A stretch of DNA of 55,641 nucleotides from Fastidiosipila sp. (lineage in GTDB: Bacteria; Bacillota; Clostridia; Saccharofermentanales; DTU023): positions 1 through 55,641 of the forward strand of contig DUQI01000070.1 in NCBI GenBank assembly GCA_012837885.1, written 5' to 3'. Positions 28,205-37,957 of the stretch are shown one piece after another; within the stretch, counting starts at the first letter, position 1; each line of letters starts with the position of its first letter. Position numbers and translations under genes: made by a program. Below the pieces are notes generated by a model that saw only the letters and a list, made by a program, of their open reading frames with translations, ran no database searches and was not told the origin of the DNA.

Positions 28205-31200
28205 TGAGCCCGGCCTTTATCGATCACGCGCAAAGTTTACTGACGAACGCGACGCGTGATCAGGCCTTTGAAGCGTTTTTAGATTGGACAAAGTCCGGTA
28301 CGTCGCCGCTCAATATTGTATCGCTCCAGCCGACGCATAAAGCGCTGTTGCTCGCGCTTTACCATCAGGCGACACATGAACCGCTCTTTTTGGTCGTGCC
28401 GGATGAACTGACGGCGCGTCATCAATTGATGATCGCGCAACGGTTTTTTCAGCCGGAACGAGTCCTCTGGCTGAGAGGTCGACCGCTCAGTTTTATGGAT
28501 ACGAAGGCGCAGAGCCTCGGCGCGGAGAGGTCTCGTCTGGCCGCCCTTCACGGCATGTTGCAGGGGCACTTCGATCTGACCATCGTGACACCTCAGACCT
28601 TAATCTCACGCTTACTGAATCCAGACGAGTTTATAAAGCGTTCGCTGACCCTCGAAGTCGGAACGCGCTTAGACGTCACCCAATTAGAAGCCGACCTGAC
28701 GGCGTTGGGTTATGAGTCAGCGACGAGAGTCGTCGAAGCCGGCCAGTTCGCACGCAGAGGTGACATTTTCGATATCGGTCTGGCGAAACCTTTCGACAGC
28801 GATGTCGATGCCATAAGATTGTCCTTTTTCGATGACGAACTCGACGATCTGCGACGTTTCGATGCCGAGTCGCAGCGTGCGACGGAGACGATCATGGAAC
28901 GGGTCATCGACGTGTACCCGGCCAGAGAGTTACTGTTACCGTCTGAAACAAAAAAACGTAAGGCTTTGGTCGACGCCATCCTGAGTGCCGGTGAAGAGGC
29001 GGCCAGAGACGCGTTAAAGCACGGGCTGGATCGTGAGACGGCGGAGACGAGACGAAAGCTTTCGGCTGCCGACGCCGAGCTGATCGCTGACGGCATCTTG
29101 CCTTCCGGTGCCGATCGTTGGCTTTCGTTATTCGAAGGAATTGATGCGTCACCACTCGATTACGCGAAACGGTTGAAGGCACGGCTGATCGTCGACGAGA
29201 CAGCGAGAGTGCAGCAAAAAGTGGCGGCCGCTGAGGCCGACTATCTGCATCAGTTTACGGCGATGCTCGAACAGGGACATGTACTGCCCCTCGCCGAAGA
29301 AGCCGCCTGGTCGACGGCGCATACTCTGAGCCATATCGGCCGCGTGAAAAACGCTCTGGCCATGGCGGAACTTCCCGGAAGCGGGCTGCCGGGCGGTGAG
29401 ACGATCACGATGCGCAGTTTGCCGCAGGAACGCTATCTCGGCAGAGAAGAAGACCTGATCAAGACGATGCTCCGTCAGCGTGAACTCGATATGTCGATCT
29501 GGCTCGCAGCAGGATCCGAGACGCGTCAGGCGCGTCTCAAAAGACTGCTCACCGATCACGGTATCGAAAGCGACAAGATCCGAGTCGTTGGCGCACCTCT
29601 TGCCACCGGCCTGATCTGGGTGGACGCAGGGATCGTGATATACGGTGAGGATGATATCTTCGGCACGGCGAGGCCGAAGGTAAGACGCGTGTCGAAGGGG
29701 CTTTCGATCGATCTTTTGTCGGACTTGAAGCCTGGTGAGCTCGTCGTCCATGAAGATCACGGAATCGGCCGCTATGACGGTCTGGCGAGTCTCGTGACAT
29801 CGAGCGGTACGCGCGATTATCTGAAAATTACGTACGCCGACGCTGAACTGCATATCGCGATGGAGCGGCTCGACACGATTCAAAAGTATGTGGCGAGCGG
29901 TGAGAAGTTGCCGCGCCTGTCCAAGATGGGCGGTGTCGAATGGCAGAATAGAAAAGCGAGAGCGCGCGAGTCGATCCGAAAACTCGCCGTCAATCTCGTT
30001 GAATTGTATGCCAGAAGGCTCGCGACGAGAGGCCATGCGTTCAGTGAAGATACGGTATGGCAGGCGGAGTTCGAAGATCGGTTTAGTTATGAAGAGACGG
30101 CTGCTCAGCTGCGCGCGATCGAGGAAGTGAAGACCGATATGGAAGCCCCGCAGGTGATGGATCGCCTGATCTGCGGCGATGTCGGGTTCGGCAAGACGGA
30201 GATCGCGTTTCGCGCCATGTTCAAGTGCGTGATGGACGGTAAACAGGCGGCCTTACTGAGCCCGACGACAGTGTTGACTGAACAGCATTACCGTACGCTC
30301 ACCGAACGGCTCGCCGGTTTTCCGGTGAACATGCGGCAGTTATCGCGTTTTGTTTCGCGACACGAGCGAAATGTCACGGTTAAAGGCTTAAAAGACGGCC
30401 AGATCGATATGGTCGTCGGTACTCACCGTCTGCTCTCGAAAGATGTGGAGTTTAAGGATCTCGGTCTGTTGATCGTCGATGAAGAACAACGCTTCGGGGT
30501 CGACCACAAGGAGAAACTGAAGTCGATGTATCCGAACGTCGATGTCCTGAGTCTGACCGCGACACCGATTCCGCGGACCTTGCACATGTCTCTATCCGGT
30601 ATCCGCGATATCTCGATTCTGGAGGAAGGCCCTGACAACCGGCGCCCGATCCAGACGTACGTCTTAACGTATGACGAAGCGCTTTTGAAAGAGGCGATGC
30701 TGCGCGAGATTGGTCGTGAGGGACAGGTATTCTACCTCTATAACAATACGCATAAAATCGAAGGCAAGGTGGCCGCGTTGCGAGAACAGCTGCCGGGCGC
30801 CAGAATCGCGATCGCACACGGCAAGATGAGTGAATCAATTCTGGAGCGCGTGATCGCCGACTTTCTATCGGGGCAGTACGACATTTTATGCTGCACGACG
30901 ATCATCGAGTCGGGCATCGACATGCCGAACGTCAATACCTTGATCGTGGAGGATGCGGATCGGCTCGGCCTGGCACAGCTCTATCAGATCAGGGGGAGAG
31001 TCGGACGTTCCGATCGTCAGGCATATGCCTACATCACGTATGACGGTGATAAAGCGCTGTCCGAAATTGCACAGAAACGATTGACCGCAATCCGTGACTT
31101 CACGTCACTCGGTTCCGGTTTCAAAATCGCCTTGAAGGATCTCGAAGTGCGCGGTGCCGGGAATATTCTAGGCGGCGAGCAAAGCGGGCATCTGGAAGCG

Positions 31201-31746
31201 ATCGGCTATGACCTCTATACGAAGATGCTCGACCGTGAAGTCAGAGAACTGCAGGGACGCGACATCGAAGAAGAAAAACCTATGGCACTCGTTGAAATCG
31301 GTACGGATGCCTACCTCTCTGAACGCTATGTCGACGATCCGGCGGCGAGGATCGATCTTTACCGGAAGATCGCGGCGATCAGCACGATACAGGATCGCTA
31401 CGGGGTAGAAGACGAACTGGTCGACCGCTTCGGCCAGATCCCGAAAGAGACGATCAGTCTGCTCGATATCGCCTATATCCGGGCATTCGCCGAACGACAC
31501 GGCATCAAGCGTGTGAGCGAACAAGAAAGCGATGTCGTGCTGTGGTTTGACGAGACGAAGACACCGGTCCTTGATTTTATCTCCATCTGGCTCGAAGACA
31601 AAGCGTATAAGAGCCGCATTTTGTTTAATGCAGGTCATCGACCGCACATCCTGTTTCGGAAAGCGGCCGTCGACAAGAAAAAGACGACGGATGTTCTGCG
31701 TACGCTTTTCGAGTTGGCAGATAAAGCGACGCTAGAGCATCAGTAG
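28204..31746 (+). CDS. mfd: Transcription-repair coupling factor Mfd
   Basis: UvrB-like N-terminus, CarD-like RID (GELVVHEDHGIGRYDGL), RecG-like helicase (DVGFGKTEIAFRA, DEEQRFGV), TRCF C-terminus. Confidence 0.95.
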   Translation: MSPAFIDHAQSLLTNATRDQAFEAFLDWTKSGTSPLNIVSLQPTHKALLLALYHQATHEPLFLVVPDELTARHQLMIAQRFFQPERVLWLRGRPLSFMDTKAQSLGAERSRLAALHGMLQGHFDLTIVTPQTLISRLLNPDEFIKRSLTLEVGTRLDVTQLEADLTALGYESATRVVEAGQFARRGDIFDIGLAKPFDSDVDAIRLSFFDDELDDLRRFDAESQRATETIMERVIDVYPARELLLPSETKKRKALVDAILSAGEEAARDALKHGLDRETAETRRKLSAADAELIADGILPSGADRWLSLFEGIDASPLDYAKRLKARLIVDETARVQQKVAAAEADYLHQFTAMLEQGHVLPLAEEAAWSTAHTLSHIGRVKNALAMAELPGSGLPGGETITMRSLPQERYLGREEDLIKTMLRQRELDMSIWLAAGSETRQARLKRLLTDHGIESDKIRVVGAPLATGLIWVDAGIVIYGEDDIFGTARPKVRRVSKGLSIDLLSDLKPGELVVHEDHGIGRYDGLASLVTSSGTRDYLKITYADAELHIAMERLDTIQKYVASGEKLPRLSKMGGVEWQNRKARARESIRKLAVNLVELYARRLATRGHAFSEDTVWQAEFEDRFSYEETAAQLRAIEEVKTDMEAPQVMDRLICGDVGFGKTEIAFRAMFKCVMDGKQAALLSPTTVLTEQHYRTLTERLAGFPVNMRQLSRFVSRHERNVTVKGLKDGQIDMVVGTHRLLSKDVEFKDLGLLIVDEEQRFGVDHKEKLKSMYPNVDVLSLTATPIPRTLHMSLSGIRDISILEEGPDNRRPIQTYVLTYDEALLKEAMLREIGREGQVFYLYNNTHKIEGKVAALREQLPGARIAIAHGKMSESILERVIADFLSGQYDILCCTTIIESGIDMPNVNTLIVEDADRLGLAQLYQIRGRVGRSDRQAYAYITYDGDKALSEIAQKRLTAIRDFTSLGSGFKIALKDLEVRGAGNILGGEQSGHLEAIGYDLYTKMLDREVRELQGRDIEEEKPMALVEIGTDAYLSERYVDDPAARIDLYRKIAAISTIQDRYGVEDELVDRFGQIPKETISLLDIAYIRAFAERHGIKRVSEQESDVVLWFDETKTPVLDFISIWLEDKAYKSRILFNAGHRPHILFRKAAVDKKKTTDVLRTLFELADKATLEHQ

Positions 31747-32621
31747 TGTTCTTTGAGAAATGAGACGACTTCCCGATCGATCTGGCCGAAAGGCGCCAGA
31801 CGCTCGTCAAAGTTCTCCGTCAAGGAAAACTCGGTGAAAAAGTCTTGCAGCTCATCATTCCACTCGGCGTCGAGTGGACCTCGATAAAGTCCCTTCTTCT
31901 GAAGAACGGTTAGTATCAGCGTTTTGATATCGCCTTCTATTCTTTGCAGATTTCCGTCGGTCGTCTTTTGTAGATAAAAACGCCACAGACCGAGTAAACG
32001 CCGCAGTTCTTTAATCGGCTCTTTATGATCGTCGACCCGGATATCGACCAAGCGATCTGAACCGCCGCCGTAACCGCCGTCCTTTTTCACGACATAAAGG
32101 GCAGCCGACTGCATGCCGCGTCGATCGCCTCCGGCTTCCTGACCGGCAGCCAATGCCTCCATCAGGCGGGTCGTCAAATCACCCTCGGTCTTTTGAAACG
32201 TCTCAGCCAGTGCGTCGACCGTGTCACGGCTGACCAGAATGTTTCCCTGCGCGGCAAAATTTTTGCCGGCGATACCACCTGCCCAGGCGGCGCAGGCGGC
32301 ACCTGTATAGGTTGCCGATCTGCCTTCAAGATCGACGATACCGAATTGGCGGCTGTCTCTTTTACTATCGTCCTTGATCAGAGCTTCGGCGATCTCCTCC
32401 GGGTGCATACCTTGCTCCAGGAAAGCGAGACCTTCCGGACCATAGCGAAGATTCGCCCAGGCTTGTGTCGCGACAGCGCCGACACCACCTTTCGCCCACG
32501 GTACGACATGACCGACGGCGAGAAATTTCGATTGCACGGCGATTCCGACTTCGCCTGCCGGAGGATCGGCGGCGACGATGGAATATGTGGAGATGCAGGG
32601 TAAATCGTGATGGCTTAGCAT
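31740..32621 (-). CDS. DUF1028 family Ntn-hydrolase-like protein with C-terminal putative peptidoglycan-binding domain
   Basis: STYSIVAADPPAGEVGIAVQSKFLAVGHVVPWAKGGVGAVATQAWAN; C-terminal GLYRGPLDAEWNDELQDFF. Confidence 0.82.
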   Translation of the reverse strand: MLSHHDLPCISTYSIVAADPPAGEVGIAVQSKFLAVGHVVPWAKGGVGAVATQAWANLRYGPEGLAFLEQGMHPEEIAEALIKDDSKRDSRQFGIVDLEGRSATYTGAACAAWAGGIAGKNFAAQGNILVSRDTVDALAETFQKTEGDLTTRLMEALAAGQEAGGDRRGMQSAALYVVKKDGGYGGGSDRLVDIRVDDHKEPIKELRRLLGLWRFYLQKTTDGNLQRIEGDIKTLILTVLQKKGLYRGPLDAEWNDELQDFFTEFSLTENFDERLAPFGQIDREVVSFLKEHY

Positions 32622-32713
32622 GATGAATCCTCCGTTGACGATAAAAAGTGTCCGCTTATTTGTTAATTAGTATAGACGAGATAGATTCCGATACTGCTAC
32701 TTCGACGGCGTAA

Positions 32714-32742
32714 TTGATTTTCAAACCGTGAGCGTCTATTAT
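32714..32742 (+). promoter_or_regulatory. Promoter for tRNA-Arg
   Basis: TTGATT-17 nt-TATTAT, 12 nt before the mature 5' end. Confidence 0.65.
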
Positions 32743-32754
32743 GAGTTGCACCAC

Positions 32755-32829
32755 GTCCCAGTGGCCTAATGGATAAGGCAGCAGTTTCCGGAGCTGCTGA
32801 TGCGGGTTCGATTCCTGCCTGGGACGCCA
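32755..32829 (+). tRNA. tRNA-Arg (anticodon CCG), CCA encoded
   Basis: GTCCCAG/CTGGGAC acceptor stem, GCAGT-TTCCGGA-GCTGC anticodon arm, GCGGG-TTCGATT-CCTGC T arm, CCA at 32827-32829. Confidence 0.93.
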
Positions 32830-32860
32830 GTTAGATCTGAGTTGAACACCTCAGCTACAG

Positions 32861-32892
32861 ACAAAGGGTCGTCCCAAAAGGCGACCCTTTGT
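32861..32892 (+). terminator. Terminator-like hairpin downstream of tRNA-Arg
   Basis: ACAAAGGGTCG...CGACCCTTTGT. Confidence 0.65.
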
Positions 32893-32958
32893 CATTAATA
32901 AGCACTTGAGATGACATGTGCCGACGCGAAGGCACGTTTCTTATTTGTAAACTTAATT

Positions 32959-32976
32959 GTGAAATAGCTATTTCAC
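32959..32976. repeat. Perfect 18-bp palindrome
   Basis: GTGAAATAGCTATTTCAC, no spacer, adjacent to the 3' end of the lipoprotein gene. Confidence 0.7.
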
Positions 32977-32979
32977 TTC

Positions 32980-33555
32980 CTAATTGTGTGGCGACGGCAA
33001 ATGCTGCGTGTCGAAGACGTACCATAAGCCGGTCTTCACATCGTGATTCATGATAAATAGCGTCGTTATCTCACCGTCGTCCATAAACGTTTTTTCATGA
33101 TCATATTCGACGTCGTATGTGGCCAAGACAACGAGTAAATTCTCTTCAACGTCTTTCTTCGATAGACCTCGACTCGTCGCAAGCTCACTGCCCGCATACT
33201 GTTCCCTATAGTCATCGGTCACTTCATCGCTAACCCAAACGGCTTTGATTTCCAGATGGTTTGTATAGTCTTTTTTCGCTTGATTTGCCAGCGCATCTTT
33301 TACCGTATCTATGGCAGACTCCGACGGCGTGTAAATCCAACGATCGTCCATAGGATTGTCGGTCATGCCGATTACCGGCACTTCACTAACGACATGTCCA
33401 TCATCGTCTAGAAAACCTGCAGTTAAATTGAGCATCAGATCGCAACTCGTGACGCTCAGTAACAGCAGAGTAATTACAAAGATAAGGATGACTCGCTTGC
33501 TCGTGGAATACTTCTTTGAACCTGATTTTCTATCATTGAGTTGGCGCTTTTTCAT
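32980..33555 (-). CDS. Hypothetical lipoprotein
   Basis: Basic N-terminus, hydrophobic segment and lipobox (LLLSVTSC); no family recognised. Confidence 0.65.
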   Translation of the reverse strand: MKKRQLNDRKSGSKKYSTSKRVILIFVITLLLLSVTSCDLMLNLTAGFLDDDGHVVSEVPVIGMTDNPMDDRWIYTPSESAIDTVKDALANQAKKDYTNHLEIKAVWVSDEVTDDYREQYAGSELATSRGLSKKDVEENLLVVLATYDVEYDHEKTFMDDGEITTLFIMNHDVKTGLWYVFDTQHLPSPHN

Positions 33556-33716
33556 GATTCGTACCTTTACCCTTTATTCAGCCAGTCTGAGCTGAAACCA
33601 TGAATGAAACATGCCCTGCATTCAATGTCCATAACGTGCTTTTTGATTTAATAAAACACACCGCTAATTGTTATACACCAAGTTTTTAGTCTTGATTTGC
33701 CGTGTCCAGATTTAGG

Positions 33717-33814
33717 TGTCGAGTATGATCGACACAGTGGCTTGAAGTGCAGTTTTTGTCGATCATACTCGACACAGTGCTAAATAGTTGGTATAGTGTC
33801 GAGTATAGTCGACA
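33717..33814 (+). promoter_or_regulatory. Array of three palindromic operator-like sites upstream of DUF4143 ATPase
   Basis: TGTCGAGTATGATCGACA (33717-33734), TGTCGATCATACTCGACA (33757-33774), TGTCGAGTATAGTCGACA (33797-33814); starts exactly 40 bp apart. Confidence 0.75.
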
Positions 33815-33824
33815 GGAGGCAGCC

Positions 33825-35048
33825 ATGGAACAATATGTATTGCGCAGTCGCTATCTTCAGCGTATTAAACCATTTGTAGACAAGCCGGTGATTAAAACAC
33901 TGATCGGTCTGAGACGATCCGGTAAATCGACGCTGCTTCAGATGATTCGCCAGGAATTATTGCAGAGCGTTCCGGATACGCGGATCTTTTTCTTGAACTT
34001 TGAGTCTCGAGCGGGAATGGACATAACGGATGTCCAACAGTTTATCGAGATGGTTCACTCGTTTGGGAGTAAGGCGAAGGGAAAGATATACCTATTGCTC
34101 GATGAGATACAGCTTTTGCCAGGCTGGGAGCAGGCGGTGAACTCATTTCGCGTCGACCTCGATTGTGACATCTATATCACTGGATCTAACGCTGAACTTT
34201 TATCCGGAAAGCTGTCTACCTTGCTGGCTGGTCGGTACGTTGAGTTTCAGGTGTATCCTTTAACTTTTTCAGAATTTTGTCTCATGCATGAGAAAGAGGA
34301 GTACACAGTCGATCAGTTGTTCGAGTTTTACGTCACGATGGGCGGCATGCCATTTTTACGTCATCTCAACTTCAGCAGGGATGAAAGCCTCAAGTACCTC
34401 GATGATGTGTTTAATACAATCGTCGTAAAAGATGTGGTCCAAGCGGGGAACATTCGTGATGTCGATTTTTTTACGCGCCTGATCCGGTTTATGTTGGAAA
34501 ACATAGGAGAGACTTTCTCTGCCAGAAGTATATCCAATTACCTTAAATCGGAGCAACGTCGTATTGCCGTCGACACGGTGCTGAATTACCTGCACTTTGC
34601 AGAAAATGCGTTTTTGCTCGAGCGTCTACCGCGATATGATCTGATAGGGAAGAAACTATTGACTGTCGATGAAAAATTTTATGTGGCTGACCATGGCTTT
34701 CGGGAGGCGGCAGGCTTTTCAAATACGGCACATATTGAACGTGTCTTGGAAAACATCGTGGCCATCGAGCTATTGTCGCGAGGATACGAGCTAAAAGTCG
34801 GTCGCATCGATAAACGAGAGGTCGATTTTCTCGTAGAAAAAGGTTCAACGCGTCTCTACATTCAAGTCGCATATTTGCTGGCTGACGCTGACACGATCGA
34901 TCGGGAATTCTCTCCCTTACATGATATTCCCGACAATCTTCCAAAACTCGTATTGTCGTTAGACACTTTTGATAGAGGGCATGATGGCATTAGGCATATG
35001 AATCTAAAGGAATTCTTAATGCTGCCGGAGCTATCTTTTCTCAACTAG
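33825..35048 (+). CDS. AAA_14/DUF4143-family ATPase
   Basis: IGLRRSGKSTLLQ Walker A, KIYLLLDEIQLLPGWE Walker B, YITGSNAELLSGKLSTLLAGR, nuclease-like REVDFLV C-terminus; ATG at 33825 after AGGAGG. Confidence 0.88.
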   Translation: MEQYVLRSRYLQRIKPFVDKPVIKTLIGLRRSGKSTLLQMIRQELLQSVPDTRIFFLNFESRAGMDITDVQQFIEMVHSFGSKAKGKIYLLLDEIQLLPGWEQAVNSFRVDLDCDIYITGSNAELLSGKLSTLLAGRYVEFQVYPLTFSEFCLMHEKEEYTVDQLFEFYVTMGGMPFLRHLNFSRDESLKYLDDVFNTIVVKDVVQAGNIRDVDFFTRLIRFMLENIGETFSARSISNYLKSEQRRIAVDTVLNYLHFAENAFLLERLPRYDLIGKKLLTVDEKFYVADHGFREAAGFSNTAHIERVLENIVAIELLSRGYELKVGRIDKREVDFLVEKGSTRLYIQVAYLLADADTIDREFSPLHDIPDNLPKLVLSLDTFDRGHDGIRHMNLKEFLMLPELSFLN

Positions 35049-37196
35049 TGTCGGCTCTTTCCGCGCGATCTTTTGGCTGCGCTTAACGTGGTCGATGCTA
35101 AACCAGGCACAGACGATTAAAAGAGATATCACGCTGAGTATGATTCCCTGATTCAAACCGGGTGGTGTGTAGGTGAAACGGATGGTATGTTCACCTTTTG
35201 GCAGGCGCGCACCGAGGCAGTAGTCAAATAGCATTAAAGACTCCGTCGGTTCGTCATCGATGAAAATGTGCCACCCGCCGTCGTTGGCGATGGAAGCATA
35301 GAGAATGGCGTCTTCATCGGTGTAAATTGTTCCTTTTATGTCTGTTTTTTTGATCGAACTGATCCGAAGTCCTCGACTCTTGAAGTGATTGACGGCATCG
35401 CTGAATAGGATGTCCGTTTCCGCATCGTGTCCTTGCATATGTTGCCAGATGCGGACAAAATTTTGATCCTTTTCTTCGTCCATTTCGAACGTCAGTACTT
35501 TGGGATCGACGGCGAAGGCGAGCGGTAGAGCGTGCGGGTTTTCGTATACGGTGATGTTGCCTTGCACGTCGACTTGACGAAGGTCTAGCGGAGCGAGCGC
35601 TGTATGCTGTGTCATTTCTTCCTGATTTTCTTCCGCTTCGTCTTTTTCCACATGCAACAGATAGCGCACGCCGAAGATCGCGTTGCCGATCGGGGTCGAT
35701 TTATAATTGCGGCTCACATTCAGCGCGTATCGATCCATGCCAAGGTTACCGAAGAAATCGTAGGCGCGTGCCGACATGGTCGAAGAATAATAGCCGATGC
35801 CATGAAAGCCGTAGCGCAGGCCGAGATTATGTGTCTCTTCCGTGAATTCCATGCGATGGAAATCTTCGTCTTGGTTGTATGTGCCGGTGATCTTTTGCAT
35901 GTCTTTTTCGAGGGCTCTATAGTTGGTGACATCACTTCGCCAGGTGTAAAGACCGATATTGAAGAACGCCGTGCCGATGATCTCGATGGAAAGAACCACC
36001 AGGATGAGCGTGCGATATTTTTTTGCATCCACGGTCGATCTCGTCGTGATCGTGTGCGTCATGTATCGCATGGCGGGATAGGCGACGCTGATCAGGACAA
36101 AGGTGAAAAGGAAGCTCTGCCTTCCAGGCAGTTGGTTCGGGAAATGAAAACCGTGCCAGACAAAATCGAGTAGATTCAAGTTAAATGAGAAATAGGAGAA
36201 GATGAGAAAACCGGCAAACAAACCTTTCTGCCTCAGCGTTTTATCTTTACGTATGAACGTTAAGAGGGAGAGTAAAAAGACCGTCAGTCCACTGTACAGG
36301 TTTGGCGGACCGTACTCGAGAGAGATTTTGCGGAAAGGTAGAAGCGGCAGTAACATGTCGAAAAATGAATGGTAGAGCTTGAGTTCTCCGTTAAAAGCGA
36401 TGTCGGAGGCGATCGTCCGCTTGAGCGCGAGATAGGTCGGTAAAAGCACGAAAGCCATAATGCCGGCAGCGAGGAGCGATGCTGCTGCAAACTGAGTCCA
36501 GAATGTGATATGTGTGCGCCACGCTTTCTTCGTCTTTATAGTCAGATAGATGGCGTAAAGCAGGCTGAACAGACAGACCATATAGGCGATATAAAAATTA
36601 CTGAACAAGGTGATACTGAGCGCAATGAGGTAGAGCCAGGGTTTACCTCCTCGATCGAGGCGATAGAGGCCGAGTGCGACGAGAGGCAGCAAAACGACTG
36701 CGTCGTACCACATGAATTGATTCAAAAATGCGAGACAGAAGCCGGATAACGCGTAGGCGGTTGAAAAGGGCAGGGCGGTTCGATCGCTTGCCTTAAAGCG
36801 TTCCTTCATCCAGATGAAGAAGGTCAGGCCGGACAGGCCGACCCGGAGCGCGACGATCAGGTCGATTGCGCTGATCAAAAAGCTTTCGGGGACGAGAAAG
36901 AGGAAGGCCCAGAGCGGACTGTTCGTATAGTACGCGGATTGCGCCAGTTGATTGAAGCCGAGCGCACCGGAGAATGACCATGTGGATATGCCTCGTCTCA
37001 GGTCACTGAGCATCGGGAAGTACTGTGAGTAAGCGTCCATCGACATCAGGCTGACCTTGCCGAAAGGCGCAAAGCCGGAAAAGAGAAGCGCCAGAATAAT
37101 GACGTTAAACGGCAACAAAAATGATAAGAGCATAGAGCGCTTATCAAGGTGCTGGAGCATCAGGTGTTTTGGTTTCAGCTTCTCTCCATCCGTCAT
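35031..37196 (-). CDS. YfhO family membrane protein (GT-C-like)
   Basis: Polytopic; SMDAYSQYFPMLSDLRRGI, YYTNSPLWAFLFLVPESFL, FLNQFMWYDAVVLLPLV; C-terminal periplasmic domain. Confidence 0.85.
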   Translation of the reverse strand: MTDGEKLKPKHLMLQHLDKRSMLLSFLLPFNVIILALLFSGFAPFGKVSLMSMDAYSQYFPMLSDLRRGISTWSFSGALGFNQLAQSAYYTNSPLWAFLFLVPESFLISAIDLIVALRVGLSGLTFFIWMKERFKASDRTALPFSTAYALSGFCLAFLNQFMWYDAVVLLPLVALGLYRLDRGGKPWLYLIALSITLFSNFYIAYMVCLFSLLYAIYLTIKTKKAWRTHITFWTQFAAASLLAAGIMAFVLLPTYLALKRTIASDIAFNGELKLYHSFFDMLLPLLPFRKISLEYGPPNLYSGLTVFLLSLLTFIRKDKTLRQKGLFAGFLIFSYFSFNLNLLDFVWHGFHFPNQLPGRQSFLFTFVLISVAYPAMRYMTHTITTRSTVDAKKYRTLILVVLSIEIIGTAFFNIGLYTWRSDVTNYRALEKDMQKITGTYNQDEDFHRMEFTEETHNLGLRYGFHGIGYYSSTMSARAYDFFGNLGMDRYALNVSRNYKSTPIGNAIFGVRYLLHVEKDEAEENQEEMTQHTALAPLDLRQVDVQGNITVYENPHALPLAFAVDPKVLTFEMDEEKDQNFVRIWQHMQGHDAETDILFSDAVNHFKSRGLRISSIKKTDIKGTIYTDEDAILYASIANDGGWHIFIDDEPTESLMLFDYCLGARLPKGEHTIRFTYTPPGLNQGIILSVISLLIVCAWFSIDHVKRSQKIARKEPTLVEKR

Positions 37197-37237
37197 GACA
37201 CGAGAGTACCTGATCTCGATCTCGTTATCTACATACT

Positions 37238-37285
37238 ATTTCCATAATCAGGGAAATTGTGATATATTTCCATTAACAAGGAAAT
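37238..37285 (+). promoter_or_regulatory. Pair of palindromes upstream of satD
   Basis: ATTTCC-ATAATCAG-GGAAAT (37238-37257) and ATTTCC-ATTAACAA-GGAAAT (37266-37285). Confidence 0.7.
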
Positions 37286-37300
37286 ATGTGAGGTGTTTCC

Positions 37301-37957
37301 ATGTCTAAGCACTATCTCGCCTTCATTGCCGATCTGATCGATTCGCGTCACATTGTCGATCGGGCGAAGGTCCAGGAACGGATTAAATCAGAACTGGGAG
37401 CGATCAACCGGCAGTTTGCCGGTATTCTGGTGTCGAATTTTACCCTGACGCTCGGCGATGAATTTCAGGCACTACTGGAGCCGTTGGAAGCAGTCTCTCG
37501 CCTGATCGATGAGATCGATCTGCGTCTCGATCTGCCGCTGCGTATCGGGCTCGGTTACGGTACGCTGCTCACGGCCGTCGATCCGACGCAGAGCATCGGT
37601 GCCGACGGTGAAGCGTACTGGCGTGCCAGAGAAGCGCTCAATGAGTTGAAAGCGGACGACGGGCAGACTAGGGTCAAGGTGTCGGGGTTTGGTGAATGGC
37701 AAGACCCGTTGCTGAATTCACTTTTGGAGACGACGGAACTCATTAAGCGACGCTGGACAACGCTGCAGCGTGACACGGTAAAGGCGATGCTTGAGGCTGA
37801 TATCTACAGTGATTCATTTCTCCAGGTGGAATTTGCCAAAACGCTCGGCATAAGGCCGAGCAGTTTGACGAAGCGCCTGAGTGCGGGTAACGTGAAACCG
37901 TACATCAGGGCGAGGCGCATCTTCGCTCGTACGATGGAGGTCTGGCATGTCGATTGA
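37301..37957 (+). CDS. satD: SatD family protein
   Basis: FIADLIDSRHI...TLGDEFQALL; HTH-like C-terminus (LGIRPSSLTKRLSAGNV). Confidence 0.83.
   Translation: MSKHYLAFIADLIDSRHIVDRAKVQERIKSELGAINRQFAGILVSNFTLTLGDEFQALLEPLEAVSRLIDEIDLRLDLPLRIGLGYGTLLTAVDPTQSIGADGEAYWRAREALNELKADDGQTRVKVSGFGEWQDPLLNSLLETTELIKRRWTTLQRDTVKAMLEADIYSDSFLQVEFAKTLGIRPSSLTKRLSAGNVKPYIRARRIFARTMEVWHVD

Noticed and set aside
33717-33814. CRISPR array or IS terminal repeats
   Set aside because: Only three short palindromic units with 22-bp spacers directly before an RBS and no cas or transposase genes; better explained as operators.
32755-35048. Integrative element with attachment site in tRNA-Arg
   Set aside because: No integrase, and by eye no second copy of the tRNA 3' end (TTCGATTCCTGCCTGGGACG) found downstream; at most a small acquired patch.
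35604-36173. 189-aa plus-strand ORF inside yfhO
   Set aside because: Antisense to yfhO, no RBS support and no recognisable domain.
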